Source: Aquipseudomonas guryensis
GTDB lineage: Bacteria; Pseudomonadota; Gammaproteobacteria; Pseudomonadales; Pseudomonadaceae
Length of the DNA stretch: 64,000 nt
Assembly: GCF_014164785.1 (NCBI RefSeq)
Contig: NZ_JACJFN010000001.1
Coordinates: 1,054,001 to 1,118,000, forward strand
Reading direction: 5' to 3'
This document shows positions 36,001 to 45,070 of this stretch, in pieces; positions within the stretch are counted from its first letter, which is position 1, and each line of letters opens with the position of its first letter. The position numbers and the translations under genes are program-made. Under the pieces are notes generated by a model. It was not told where the DNA came from. It saw only the letters and a list, made by a program, of their open reading frames with translations, and did not search any database.

Positions 36001-37348
36001 GGACGATCTCCAGGGCAGCGCTGCGGACTTCGGTCGATAGCTGCAGCATGTCCTGCAGTGCCTGCAACTGAGCAAGCCCCAGGACTATCTGCGGACGGGC
36101 CTGGCGGATCTGCTGCAGCGCCGCCGGGACATCCGCGCAGTGGCCATAGCGCAACAACCAGGCCGCCACGGCGGTGGCACTGCGCGAATAACCGAGGGCG
36201 CAGCAGACCAGCAGCGGCCCTTGCTGACGTAACGCCTCGATGGCCTCGGCCGCCTGCAGGCAGGCGTCGGCAGTGGGCGCGCAGAGGTCAAGCCAGGGCA
36301 GTGCGCGGTAGACCTTGCCCTGTCTGTCGACCGGCAGCTCGGTACAGAGGTCGAGTAGTGCGTTGAACGCCTGGGCCTGCCCTGTCCCAGGCAAGCGGCC
36401 GAGCCAGATGCCGTCGACGATCTGATCCGGCTGGGGATGGTGACGGGTCCACAGGCGCGAGTTGAGCCAGGCGCCGGCCAGATAGGGGGCGAACAACCAC
36501 AGTGCTGCCTGGCTCAGGCGTCCATTCGCCTGCTTCTGGAAGCCCTCGGCGCCGATGCAGGCATAGTTCAACGCCACCAACAGCAGCGCACAGGCGGGCC
36601 AGAACAGCCATAGCCAGGCGCCACCGAAATTAACCGCCATGGCACTGCACAGCGCTGCGCCCAGACTGTAGCGCAGGGCCAGCCGCCAGCGCTGCGCCGT
36701 TCGGGCCAGGCTGGCCTGCAGCAGGGGGCTGCGTCCTTCGGTGGGCCACAACCACACGCACAACCAGCCGGCCAGGGCGCCGGTGGGCAGGTCGATGAAG
36801 TTATGCTGCCAGGTAGTCAGCACCGACAGGCCGATCAGCGCCATCCAGCCGTGCAGCAGGCCACGCAGCAGCACGCCTTGGGTATGCCGGGCGAACATCA
36901 CCCAGATGATCACCAACAGGGCGATATGCAGCGAAGGCGCCTGATTGAAGGGTTTGTCGAAGCCCATCAGCACGTCGAACATCCAGCCGAATACGCCGCT
37001 CAATTCCGGCCGTTCGAAGGTGAAGCGCAACGGCCAGAGCAGGAAGCAGGCGACACAGATGAGCTGGGCGCTGAGCAGGCGCAGGGCGTGGCGGTCCATT
37101 TCCCGGCGGGTGGCCGGGAGCAGGAAAGACAGGCCGTAGAGCAGGTCGATCGACCAATAGGGCACGATGCTCCAGGGCCACAGCGGCATCGCGCTTTCCC
37201 AGGCGAATACCAGGCTGCCGACATCGTCGCGCTGGGTGGTCAGCCAGTTGGCGAAGCCGTAGCTGGCGAAGAACAGCGGGCCGAGTAGCAGCAGCCAGAG
37301 TACCCCGCGTTTCCACAGCCCGGTTTCACGTGGAACAGAGGCGTCCAT
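35990..37348 (-). CDS. ynbD: PAP2 / dual-specificity phosphatase fusion, integral membrane (YnbD-like)
   Basis: 452 aa. The N-terminal part has six membrane helices and PAP2/lipid-phosphate-phosphatase motifs: PSLH with His141, then TWQHNFIDLPTG with His182 and Asp186, resembling phospholipid head-group transferases of the AUR1 type. The C-terminal part (about 305-452) is a dual-specificity phosphatase with the CX5R loop Cys383-ALGYS-Arg389. The family includes PTPMT1, which dephosphorylates phosphatidylglycerophosphate. The start MDASVPRETG is chosen because it abuts ynbC (shared TGATG). A near-parS sequence lies in its first codons. The fusion is typical of YnbD proteins, whose reaction I believe is unproven. 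Confidence 0.85.
   Translation of the reverse strand: MDASVPRETGLWKRGVLWLLLLGPLFFASYGFANWLTTQRDDVGSLVFAWESAMPLWPWSIVPYWSIDLLYGLSFLLPATRREMDRHALRLLSAQLICVACFLLWPLRFTFERPELSGVFGWMFDVLMGFDKPFNQAPSLHIALLVIIWVMFARHTQGVLLRGLLHGWMALIGLSVLTTWQHNFIDLPTGALAGWLCVWLWPTEGRSPLLQASLARTAQRWRLALRYSLGAALCSAMAVNFGGAWLWLFWPACALLLVALNYACIGAEGFQKQANGRLSQAALWLFAPYLAGAWLNSRLWTRHHPQPDQIVDGIWLGRLPGTGQAQAFNALLDLCTELPVDRQGKVYRALPWLDLCAPTADACLQAAEAIEALRQQGPLLVCCALGYSRSATAVAAWLLRYGHCADVPAALQQIRQARPQIVLGLAQLQALQDMLQLSTEVRSAALEIVHGH
37322..37337. other. Degenerate parS-like palindrome
   Basis: GGTTTCACGTGGAACA, 14 of 16 positions identical to the parS sites in recF, at the 5' end of the ynbD-like gene, about 9.5 kb right of the dnaA start. 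It keeps the central CACGTG. Confidence 0.5.
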
Positions 37349-39102
37349 CAGGACACCCGCTGCGCCAGGGAAACACTGAAGATGCCCCATTCGTCGATGC
37401 GCTGCTCCAGCTTGCGGAAGCCGGCAGCGGCCACCAGTTGGTCCATTTCCGCCTGGCTGCGGCGGCGCATGACCCAGGGTTGGCCTTCGCGATGGCTGGT
37501 CAGGGCGCGGGCGATCAGTTCCAGCTGTGGGTGCCAGGGCTGGCCGGTGTAGACCAGGTAACCGCCCTCCTCGACTGCCGCCGCCAGGCCAGCCAGCGAG
37601 TCGCCGACCATCTGGTTGCTGCCGAACAGCTCGTACAGGCCGGAGACCACCGCCAGCGTCGGCTTCGGCTCGAGGGCGGCCAGATCGGCCTTGTCGAAGG
37701 CATCGCCTTTGACAAAGCGTGCGATGGCGCCCAGGCCTTTCTGCTCGATCAGCGCACTGCCGTCGCGCACGTTGATCTCGCTGTAGTCGCGCAGCAGGAT
37801 CGAGTCCGGCTGTTGCTCTATGCCTTCCAGCGACTCGAGGATGTAGCGGCCGTGGCCGGCGGCGATATCGACGATGCGCACTGCCTTGCCGGACTCGCGC
37901 AGCTTGCCCATGGCCAGGCGCAGCAACTCCTCGGCATGTACCTTGCGCTGGCGGATGCCGCGCCAGCCAATGGAGTTGAGGTAGTTCTGATCGATCAGCC
38001 GACCCAGGGCGCTCTTGCCGCTCGGCGTGTTGCGGTAGACATAGTCCAGGGTGCTGCCGGAGTCGAAGCCGGTGGCGAAGCCCAGCTTGACCCCGTCGGA
38101 CAGCCCGCTACCGAGCTTGAGTCCGGCCCGCGTGGCGCGCCAGTACAGGTCGCCGAGCGAGTTCTTCGGCAGCGGCGCGGCCAGCTCTTCGGCTTCCGCG
38201 CAGGTGGCGCCGAGGCGGTCGGCATCCAGCAGCGAGGGGCGGCTCAGCGGTTCCTCGAAGCTGCGCAGTATAAAGCGTCGCGCACGCAGCAGAGCATGGG
38301 CGCGGTCGCGCTCGCCGAGGGTGTCGTGGAAGAAGCCGGGTAGGATGTGCTTCTCCTTGCGCAGGCTGCCCAGGCGTTCGAAGAACTGTTCCTGCGGCTT
38401 GCGGTGCACCACGAAGTCGGCACCGGAGATCAGCAACTGGGTGGGAATCTGGATGGCCTGGGCGTCGGCTACCACGCGGTCGGCGGCATCGTAGAGCCCG
38501 AGCAGCATATTCACCGAGATCGGTCGGCTGATCAGTGGGTCGTTCTCGAACGAGCGGATGCGTTCCGGGTCATGGCTGAGGAAGCGCGCTTTCACATAGC
38601 TGTTGACGAAGAAGTTGCCGCGCCAGGCGCGCATCAGCCTCAGGCCAGGACGGGCGAAGGGTACGTAGAGTTTGACCTTGAAGGCCGGCGAAGCGAGCAC
38701 CAGGCAGCGGATCTGCGGCGCATAGTCGTGGGCCCAGGTCGACACGACCACGGCGCCGACGCTTTGCGCCAGCACGGCCATGTCCTGTTCGGCGATGCTG
38801 TGCTTGGCGCGGATGTGTTCGATAAAGGTCTGCACGTCGCGCACGCTGGTGGCGAAGCTCGGGCTGTCGCCGCGTGCGCCGGGGGACAGACCGTGACCAC
38901 GGGCATCCCAGGCGAAGAAGTCGAATTCGGGCAGGTCCAGCTCGCCCGGCAGGTGGGCCATGCGCCCGCCGTGCTCGTGGCCGCGGTGGAACATCACCAC
39001 GGCCTGGCGTGGGCCGGTAGTCGGCGTGGTGGCGGGCCAGTGGCGATAGAGCAGCTCTACGCCATCGTGGGTGGTGAAGATGTGGTTCTGAGATTCGCGC
39101 AT
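37348..39102 (-). CDS. ynbC: Bifunctional alpha/beta hydrolase / class I SAM methyltransferase (YnbC-like)
   Basis: 584 aa fusion. The N-terminal alpha/beta hydrolase (about 1-285) resembles monoacylglycerol lipases: HRGHEHGGR oxyanion region, nucleophile Ser114 in AQSVG (Ala in place of the first Gly), Asp229 and His259. The C-terminal class I methyltransferase (about 380-584) has motif I VDIAAGHGR (411-419) and DYSEINVRDG. E. coli YnbC has the same architecture and size. The gene sits 19 nt after ynbA and shares TGATG with ynbD. A lipid acyl-chain or head-group substrate is likely from context. Confidence 0.87.
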   Translation of the reverse strand: MRESQNHIFTTHDGVELLYRHWPATTPTTGPRQAVVMFHRGHEHGGRMAHLPGELDLPEFDFFAWDARGHGLSPGARGDSPSFATSVRDVQTFIEHIRAKHSIAEQDMAVLAQSVGAVVVSTWAHDYAPQIRCLVLASPAFKVKLYVPFARPGLRLMRAWRGNFFVNSYVKARFLSHDPERIRSFENDPLISRPISVNMLLGLYDAADRVVADAQAIQIPTQLLISGADFVVHRKPQEQFFERLGSLRKEKHILPGFFHDTLGERDRAHALLRARRFILRSFEEPLSRPSLLDADRLGATCAEAEELAAPLPKNSLGDLYWRATRAGLKLGSGLSDGVKLGFATGFDSGSTLDYVYRNTPSGKSALGRLIDQNYLNSIGWRGIRQRKVHAEELLRLAMGKLRESGKAVRIVDIAAGHGRYILESLEGIEQQPDSILLRDYSEINVRDGSALIEQKGLGAIARFVKGDAFDKADLAALEPKPTLAVVSGLYELFGSNQMVGDSLAGLAAAVEEGGYLVYTGQPWHPQLELIARALTSHREGQPWVMRRRSQAEMDQLVAAAGFRKLEQRIDEWGIFSVSLAQRVS

Positions 39103-39121
39103 CGAAATATCCTTATTCCGA

Positions 39122-39736
39122 TCAGGAGGGTTGTGTCGCCTCGGCCAGACCTTGGCGTACGCGGTTGAACAGGGTGTACAGCAACAGGGCCAGAATCACC
39201 GCCAGCAGCCCGTTTATCCAAGACGCCGCCAGCAGCCCGCACGCCACACCGGCGCCCAGCACGCCGAAGCAGAAGGCGCGGTCGCTCTTGCCCATGGGCC
39301 CGTCGTAGCGCCGTCCGGCGCCGACCATCGGGCCGAGCACGCCGGCGTATTCGCTGATAACGGCGAACAGCACCACCAGCACCACCAGCAGTGGTGAAAC
39401 GCCCGGCAGCAGGGCGAACGGCAGGTACAGGGCGCTGTCGGCGATCACGTCGCACAACTCATTGAGGTAGGCGCCGAGCTTGGATTGCTGGCCGAACTCG
39501 CGGGCGAGCATGCCATCCACGGCATTCAGCGCCATGCGCAGCAGCATCCACAGCGGGATCAGGGCGAACAGCCAGACGTGGCTGATAAAGACGGCGAGGA
39601 GCACACCGAGCAGCAGCGAAACGATGCCGGCAGCCAGAGTGACCTGGTTGGCGGTGACACCTCGCGCATGCAGACGGGTGACCCCGGGACGCAGCAGATT
39701 CTGGAAACGCGGTTTGAGCTGGTAGATCGACAGCAT
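39122..39736 (-). CDS. ynbA: CDP-alcohol phosphatidyltransferase family protein (YnbA-like)
   Basis: 204 aa, about six membrane helices. The CDP-alcohol motif D1xxD2GxxARx8GxxxD3xxxD4 reads Asn71, Asp74-Gly, Ala78-Arg79, Gly88, Asn92, Asp96: two of the four metal-binding aspartates are asparagine. It should move a phosphatidyl (or other CMP-linked) group from CDP-DAG to an alcohol, but the Asn changes make activity or substrate uncertain. Start MLSIYQLKPRF with AAGGAA upstream; first gene of the operon. Confidence 0.85.
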   Translation of the reverse strand: MLSIYQLKPRFQNLLRPGVTRLHARGVTANQVTLAAGIVSLLLGVLLAVFISHVWLFALIPLWMLLRMALNAVDGMLAREFGQQSKLGAYLNELCDVIADSALYLPFALLPGVSPLLVVLVVLFAVISEYAGVLGPMVGAGRRYDGPMGKSDRAFCFGVLGAGVACGLLAASWINGLLAVILALLLYTLFNRVRQGLAEATQPS

Positions 39737-39973
39737 GAACGAAATTCCTTTTCTAGCGGGCCCGGCAGTCAGCTCCAAGCTTAGCCGTATTGGGCGGTTC
39801 TCTGCCGTGCGCAATGCCTGGATTTACGGGCTTTGGCGGGGCTTTCGGAAAAACTTATGCCCCGCCGCGTATGGTTCAGAAAATCAGTTAAAAACCATTT
39901 TATTCAATGACTTGCAGTGAGTAATGGCACTCTGCCGGTATTTTGCCCACAGCTTATCCACAGTTGGCAATCA
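39737..39973. other. Gap upstream of the ynb-like operon with a DnaA box
   Basis: 237 nt without a gene. The middle is moderately AT-rich and presumably holds the operon promoter. A perfect DnaA box TTATCCACA lies at 39954-39962, just past the stop codon of the acyltransferase that follows, preceded by TTTGCCCACA. Confidence 0.5.
39954..39962 (+). other. Perfect DnaA box, 12 kb right of dnaA
   Basis: TTATCCACA on the plus strand in the ynbA-plsC gap. The only perfect box I found right of oriC. Confidence 0.6.
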
Positions 39974-40747
39974 TCAGACGGTTTCGGGCGTCTCTGTCAC
40001 GGTACTCTGCATGGGCACGCCAGAAATCCGCTGCTGGGTCTGCTGCACCCAGGCGAAGACGCGCTCGTTGAGTTCGGCAATCGCTCGTGGGCCGCTGCCT
40101 TCGGCATGCATCACCGGGCCGATCACCACCTTGATGGTGCCCGGGTACTTGGCCCAGCCGTGCTTGGGCCAGAACTCGCCGGCGTTATGGGCAATCGGCA
40201 GCACAGGCAGGCCGGCATTCACCGCCAGCGAAGTGCCGCCACGGGAGAACTTGCCGATCTGCCCCGGCGGGATGCGCGTGCCTTCCGGGAAGATCAGCAC
40301 CCAGGCGCCCTGCCCCAGGCGTTCATGGCCCTGTTTGGCCAGTTGCTTGAGCGCAGCCTTGGGATTGCTGCGGTCGATGGCGATGGGCTTGAGCATGGCC
40401 ATGGCCCAGCCGAAGAACGGCACATAGAGCAGCTCGCGCTTGACCACCTGCGACAGCGGCTCGAACAGCGCGGACAGGTAGAAGGTTTCCCAGGTGCTCT
40501 GGTGCTTGGCGAGAACCACGCAAGGCTGCTGCGGGATGTTCTCCAGGCCTTCGACTTCGTAGCGCAGGCCCACCACGGTTTTTGCCAGCCAGGTGGCGCA
40601 GCGGCACCAGGCCTGGATGACGAAACGGTAGCGCGCGCGAAACGGCAGAAACGGCGCGATGAACACGCAGAGGATGCACCAGAAGAAGGAGCTGGAGGAC
40701 AGCAGCAGGTAGAAGAGGAAAGTTCTGATGGCCTGCACTGTCGTCAT
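39974..40747 (-). CDS. 1-acyl-sn-glycerol-3-phosphate acyltransferase (PlsC family)
   Basis: 257 aa. N-terminal membrane helices, an HX4E motif (KHQSTWET, Glu instead of the usual Asp, common in this Pseudomonas subgroup), FPEGTRIPPG and PVLPIAHN. It acylates lysophosphatidic acid to phosphatidic acid. Located next to gmhB and glyS, where P. aeruginosa has its lptA acyltransferase. Long, Ser/Thr/Pro-rich C-terminal tail. Confidence 0.9.
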   Translation of the reverse strand: MTTVQAIRTFLFYLLLSSSSFFWCILCVFIAPFLPFRARYRFVIQAWCRCATWLAKTVVGLRYEVEGLENIPQQPCVVLAKHQSTWETFYLSALFEPLSQVVKRELLYVPFFGWAMAMLKPIAIDRSNPKAALKQLAKQGHERLGQGAWVLIFPEGTRIPPGQIGKFSRGGTSLAVNAGLPVLPIAHNAGEFWPKHGWAKYPGTIKVVIGPVMHAEGSGPRAIAELNERVFAWVQQTQQRISGVPMQSTVTETPETV

Positions 40748-40762
40748 GGGGGCTCGAGTTCT

Positions 40763-41293
40763 CTAGAGAAGAAGCTGATCGGCGATGGCCGCCAGATCAT
40801 CGAATATCAGGGTTCCCGCTGGCAATGGTTTGCTCAGGGTGCGTTCGCCCTTGCCGGTTTTCACCAGTACGGGCTGGCAATGGACGGCCAGCGCGGCGTC
40901 GAGGTCACCACGGCTGTCGCCAACGAACCAGATACCGTCCAGTGGCGTGGCGTAGTGCGCGGCGATCTGCTGCAGCATGCCCGGCTTGGGCTTGCGGCAG
41001 GTGCAGCCATCGTCCGGGCCGTGCGGACAGTGCACGATCAGGCCGACTTCACCACCCTGCTCCGCCACCAGCTCACGCAGGCGTGCGTGCATGGCGTCGA
41101 GGGTGGCCAGGTCGTAGTAACCGCGGGCCAAGCCGGACTGGTTGGTGGCTACAGCCACTGTCCAGCCTGCCTTGCTCAGGCGGGCGATGGCCTCGACCGC
41201 ACCGGGCAACGGAATCCACTCATCCAGCGACTTGATATAAGCGTCGGAGTCGTAATTGATCACGCCGTCGCGGTCGAGGATCAGCAGCTTCAT
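40763..41293 (-). CDS. gmhB: D-glycero-beta-D-manno-heptose-1,7-bisphosphate 7-phosphatase
   Basis: 176 aa HAD phosphatase. Nucleophile motif LDRDGVINYDSD at the N-terminus, ATNQSGLARGYY, and the GmhB zinc loop CPHGPDDGCTCRKPKPG. It makes heptose-1-phosphate for the LPS inner core. Lies 3 nt after glyS. Confidence 0.95.
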   Translation of the reverse strand: MKLLILDRDGVINYDSDAYIKSLDEWIPLPGAVEAIARLSKAGWTVAVATNQSGLARGYYDLATLDAMHARLRELVAEQGGEVGLIVHCPHGPDDGCTCRKPKPGMLQQIAAHYATPLDGIWFVGDSRGDLDAALAVHCQPVLVKTGKGERTLSKPLPAGTLIFDDLAAIADQLLL

Positions 41294-41296
41294 CGA

Positions 41297-43351
41297 TCAG
41301 CCCAGCAGCGAGATGTCGGCGACACCGAGGAACAGGCCGCGCAGCTTGGCCAGCAGGGCGTAGCGGTTGGCCCGTACGGCGGCATCCTCGGCGTTGACCA
41401 GCACCGCCTCGAAGAACGCATCGACCGGCTCGCGCAGGCTGGCCAGTTGCTCCAGCGCCTCACGGTAGCGGCGCGCTGCGGCCAGCGGGGCCACGGCCTG
41501 TTCGGCGGCGGCAACGGCAGCGGCCAGGGTCTGCTCGGCACCGGCTTCGAGCAGGGTGTTGTCGACGCTGGCCGGGATTTGCCCGTCGAACTTGCCCAGC
41601 AGGTTGGACACGCGCTTGTTGGCCGCGGCCAGGGCCTCGGCTTCGCTGCGCGCGCGGAAGGCCTGCACCGCCTGCACGCGCTGGTCGAAGTCCAGTGGCG
41701 CGGTCGGATTGAGGGCGCGCACGGCCTGGTACACGGCGACGTCGACGCCTTCGTCTTCATAGCGCGCGCGCAGGCGGTCGAAGATAAAGTCCTGCACCTG
41801 AGCGGCCAGGCCATCGGCCTTGACCTTGTCGGCATACTGGCCGATGGCGAAGGCGATCGCTTCACTCAGGTCCAGGTCCAGCTGCTTCTCGATCAGGATG
41901 CGCAGCACGCCCAAGGCGGCACGGCGCAGGGCGTAGGGGTCCTTGGAGCCGGTGGGCAGCATGCCGATGCCGAAGATGCCGACCAGGGTGTCGAGCTTGT
42001 CGGCCACGGCCACGGCGGCGCCGGTGAGGGTCTGCGGCAGTTCGGCGCCGGCGCCGCGCGGCATGTACTGCTCGTTCAGCGCCTGGGCCACGTCTTCTGG
42101 CTCGCCATCGTGCTTGGCGTAGTAGTAGCCGGCGATGCCCTGCATTTCCGGGAACTCGCCGACCATCTCGCTGGCCAGGTCGCACTTGGCGAGGATGCCG
42201 GCGCGCGCTGCGCGGGTAGCGTCACCGCCGATGCGCGCGGCGATGAAACTGGCCAGGGCGGAAACCCGCTCGGCCTTGTTGAACACGCTGCCGAGCTGGG
42301 CCTGGAACACCACGTTGGCCAGGCGCTCGTTGCGCTGCTCCAGCGGCTGGCGCTTGTCCTGCTTGAAGAAGAACTCGGCGTCGGTCAGGCGCGGGCGCAC
42401 CACTTTCTCGTTGCCGGAAACGATCTGCGCCGGGTCTTTCGACTCGATGTTGGCCACGGTGATGAAGCGCGGCAGCAGCTTGCCGTTGCCGTCCAGCAGG
42501 CAGAAGTACTTCTGGTTGTCCTGCATGGTGGTGATCAGCGCTTCCTGCGGCACTTCGAGGAAGCGTTCCTCGAAGGAGCAGACCAGCGGCACCGGCCATT
42601 CGACCAGGGCGGTGACTTCGTCCAGCAGCGCCGGCGGCACGATGGCCGTGCCGTTCTCGGCCTTGGCCAGTTCCGCCACGCGCGCGGCGATCTGCTCGCG
42701 GCGCTTGGCGAAGTCGGCGACCACGAAGGCGCCGCGCAGGTCATGGGAGTAGCTGGCCGGGCTCTCGATCGCCACCTCGAAGTTGGCGTGGAAGCGGTGG
42801 CCGCGGGACATGCGCCCGGCCTTCTGGGCGAGGATCTCGCAGTCGACCACATGTTGGCCGAACAGCATCACCAGCCACTGGCTCGGACGGACGAATTCGG
42901 TCTTGCCGGCACCCCAGCGCATGCGCTTGGGAATCGGCAGGTCGTTCAGCGCGGCGCTGACGATATCCGGCAGCAGGCTGACGGTCTTCTGCCCGGCGAT
43001 GGATTGGCTGAACTTCAGCTTCGGCCCGCTCTGATCGATCTGGCTCAGCTCGACGCCACACTTCTTGGCGAAGCCCAGCGCGGCCTGGGTCGGGTTGCCG
43101 TCCTTGTCGAAGGCGGCCTGCACGGGCGGGCCGTCGAGGTTGACGGTGCGATCCGGCTGCTGGCTGGCCAGGGTCTCGACCAGCACGGCCAGGCGGCGTG
43201 GCGCGGCATAGTAGCGGGCGCTCTGGTAGCTCAGGCCGGCAGCCTTGAGGCCCTTCTCGACCCCGGCGAGGAAGGCTTCGCCGAGGCTTTTCAGGGCTTT
43301 CGGTGGCAGCTCTTCGGTGCCCAGTTCAACCAGGAAATCGTGGGCGCTCAT
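41297..43351 (-). CDS. glyS: Glycine--tRNA ligase beta subunit
   Basis: 684 aa. Opens with [21 protein letters not shown], the beta-subunit hallmark, includes an HD-type domain ([23 protein letters not shown]) and a C-terminal DALR-type anticodon-binding region. Forms the alpha2-beta2 enzyme with GlyQ. Start overlaps the glyQ stop by one base. Confidence 0.98.
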   Translation of the reverse strand: MSAHDFLVELGTEELPPKALKSLGEAFLAGVEKGLKAAGLSYQSARYYAAPRRLAVLVETLASQQPDRTVNLDGPPVQAAFDKDGNPTQAALGFAKKCGVELSQIDQSGPKLKFSQSIAGQKTVSLLPDIVSAALNDLPIPKRMRWGAGKTEFVRPSQWLVMLFGQHVVDCEILAQKAGRMSRGHRFHANFEVAIESPASYSHDLRGAFVVADFAKRREQIAARVAELAKAENGTAIVPPALLDEVTALVEWPVPLVCSFEERFLEVPQEALITTMQDNQKYFCLLDGNGKLLPRFITVANIESKDPAQIVSGNEKVVRPRLTDAEFFFKQDKRQPLEQRNERLANVVFQAQLGSVFNKAERVSALASFIAARIGGDATRAARAGILAKCDLASEMVGEFPEMQGIAGYYYAKHDGEPEDVAQALNEQYMPRGAGAELPQTLTGAAVAVADKLDTLVGIFGIGMLPTGSKDPYALRRAALGVLRILIEKQLDLDLSEAIAFAIGQYADKVKADGLAAQVQDFIFDRLRARYEDEGVDVAVYQAVRALNPTAPLDFDQRVQAVQAFRARSEAEALAAANKRVSNLLGKFDGQIPASVDNTLLEAGAEQTLAAAVAAAEQAVAPLAAARRYREALEQLASLREPVDAFFEAVLVNAEDAAVRANRYALLAKLRGLFLGVADISLLG

Positions 43352-44298
43352 TATTCGGCCTCCTTCAGCTTCGCCAGTACTTCGTCACGCAGTTCGGGGG
43401 TGGCCATCGGGAAGCCGAGCTTGGCGCGGGCCAGCAGGTAGCTCTGGGCGATGTTCCGCGCCAGGCTGCGCACGCGCAGGATGTATTGCTGGCGCGCGGT
43501 CACCGAGATGGCGCGGCGGGCATCCAGCAGGTTGAAGCTGTGCGAGGCCTTGATCACCATTTCGTAGGCCGGCAGCGGCAGCTGCAGGTCCATCAGGCGG
43601 TTGGCTTCGGCTTCGTAGAAGTCGAACAGGTCGAACAGCTTGTCGACGTTGGCGTGTTCGAAGTTGAAGGTGGACTGCTCCACTTCGTTCTGGTGGAACA
43701 CGTCGCCGTAGGTGACCTTGCCGAACGGGCCGTCGGAGTAGACCAGGTCATATACCGAGTCGACGCCCTGCAGGTACATGGCCAGGCGTTCCAGGCCATA
43801 GGTGATCTCGCCAGTGACCGGGTAGCACTCGACGCCACCGACCTGCTGGAAGTAGGTGAACTGGGTGACTTCCATGCCGTTCAGCCAGACTTCCCAGCCC
43901 AGGCCCCAGGCCCCGAGGGTCGGTGATTCCCAGTTGTCTTCGACGAAGCGGATGTCGTGGACCAGGGTATCGACGCCGATGCGGCGCAGCGATTCCAGGT
44001 ACAGGTCCTGGATGTTCGCCGGGTTCGGCTTGAGCACCACCTGGAACTGGTAGTAATGCTGCAGACGGTTGGGGTTCTCGCCGTAGCGACCGTCGGCGGG
44101 ACGCCGGGACGGCTGCACGTAGGCGGCGTTCCAAGTCTCCGGGCCGATGGCGCGCAGGAAGGTGGCGGTGTGGAAGGTGCCGGCACCCATTTCCATGTCG
44201 TAGGGCTGCAGGATCACACAGCCCTGCTCGGCCCAGTAACTTTGAAGGGCAAGGATCAGGCCTTGGAAGGTGCTCACGTCGGGCTTAGTCTGGCTCAC
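43351..44298 (-). CDS. glyQ: Glycine--tRNA ligase alpha subunit
   Basis: 315 aa catalytic class II core ([49 protein letters not shown]). The GTG start at 44298 ([12 protein letters not shown]) is chosen because it matches the family N-terminus and is preceded by GGTGA; the longer ATG frame adds 18 unconserved residues. Confidence 0.96.
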   Translation of the reverse strand: MSQTKPDVSTFQGLILALQSYWAEQGCVILQPYDMEMGAGTFHTATFLRAIGPETWNAAYVQPSRRPADGRYGENPNRLQHYYQFQVVLKPNPANIQDLYLESLRRIGVDTLVHDIRFVEDNWESPTLGAWGLGWEVWLNGMEVTQFTYFQQVGGVECYPVTGEITYGLERLAMYLQGVDSVYDLVYSDGPFGKVTYGDVFHQNEVEQSTFNFEHANVDKLFDLFDFYEAEANRLMDLQLPLPAYEMVIKASHSFNLLDARRAISVTARQQYILRVRSLARNIAQSYLLARAKLGFPMATPELRDEVLAKLKEAE

Positions 44299-44463
44299 GA
44301 ATTTCACCGGTTGCGAAACGATTTCGTAAAGCCGCGCAGTATACCCGATCAAACCCGCCCTTGAGGGCTGCGGCCCACAGCGTGGATACGAGGTTGGGAG
44401 GCTGTTTTTTTGTACAGTATTCTGGCTATAGTTTGATTTCCTCCATCGTCAGGTTCGAATGCC

Positions 44464-45015
44464 ATGCCACGCTGCTTCTGGTGCAACGACGACCCGCTGT
44501 ACATCGCCTATCACGACCAGGAATGGGGGGTGCCGCTGCGCGATCCGCAGCGCCTGTTCGAGCTGCTGTTACTGGAAGGTTTCCAGGCCGGCCTGTCATG
44601 GATCACGGTGTTGAAGAAGCGTGAGCGCTACCGGGAAGTGCTGTGGGGTTTTGAGGTGCAGCGCCTGGCGCAGATGAGTGACGAGGAAATCGAGCACTTG
44701 ATGCAGGACCCCGGCATCATCCGTAACCGCCTCAAGCTCAAGGCCGCGCGGCAGAATGCACGGGCCTGGCTGGAGCTGGAAGATCCGGTGGCGCTGCTCT
44801 GGTCGTTTTTCGGCGGGGGGCCGAAGATCAACCATTTCAGCGGGCGTGGCGAGGTGCCAGCGGTCACCGTGGAAGCCGAGGCGATGAGCAAGGCGTTGAA
44901 GAAGCTCGGCTTCACCTTCGTCGGCCCGACCATCTGCTACGCCTACATGCAGGCGGCCGGCATGGTCATGGACCACACCACCGACTGTGATCGCTACCAC
45001 GCACTGCGCAGCTGA
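44464..45015 (+). CDS. tag: DNA-3-methyladenine glycosylase I
   Basis: 183 aa. Cys/His zinc site at the start (PRCFWCNDDPLYIAYHDQEWG), LSWITVLKKRERYR, and C-terminal FVGPTICYAYMQAAGMVMDH. Excises 3-methyladenine from alkylated DNA. Divergent from glyQ. Confidence 0.97.
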   Translation: MPRCFWCNDDPLYIAYHDQEWGVPLRDPQRLFELLLLEGFQAGLSWITVLKKRERYREVLWGFEVQRLAQMSDEEIEHLMQDPGIIRNRLKLKAARQNARAWLELEDPVALLWSFFGGGPKINHFSGRGEVPAVTVEAEAMSKALKKLGFTFVGPTICYAYMQAAGMVMDHTTDCDRYHALRS

Positions 45016-45070
45016 ACCCCACGCGCGCAGTCGCTACAATGGCCGCCCTCTTTCCCCTCAGGAGTTGCTC

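Noticed and set aside
39917..43441. 1174-aa open frame on the plus strand
   Set aside because: Antisense shadow of glyS, gmhB and the acyltransferase. High GC suppresses stops; composition is low-complexity and no domain is visible.
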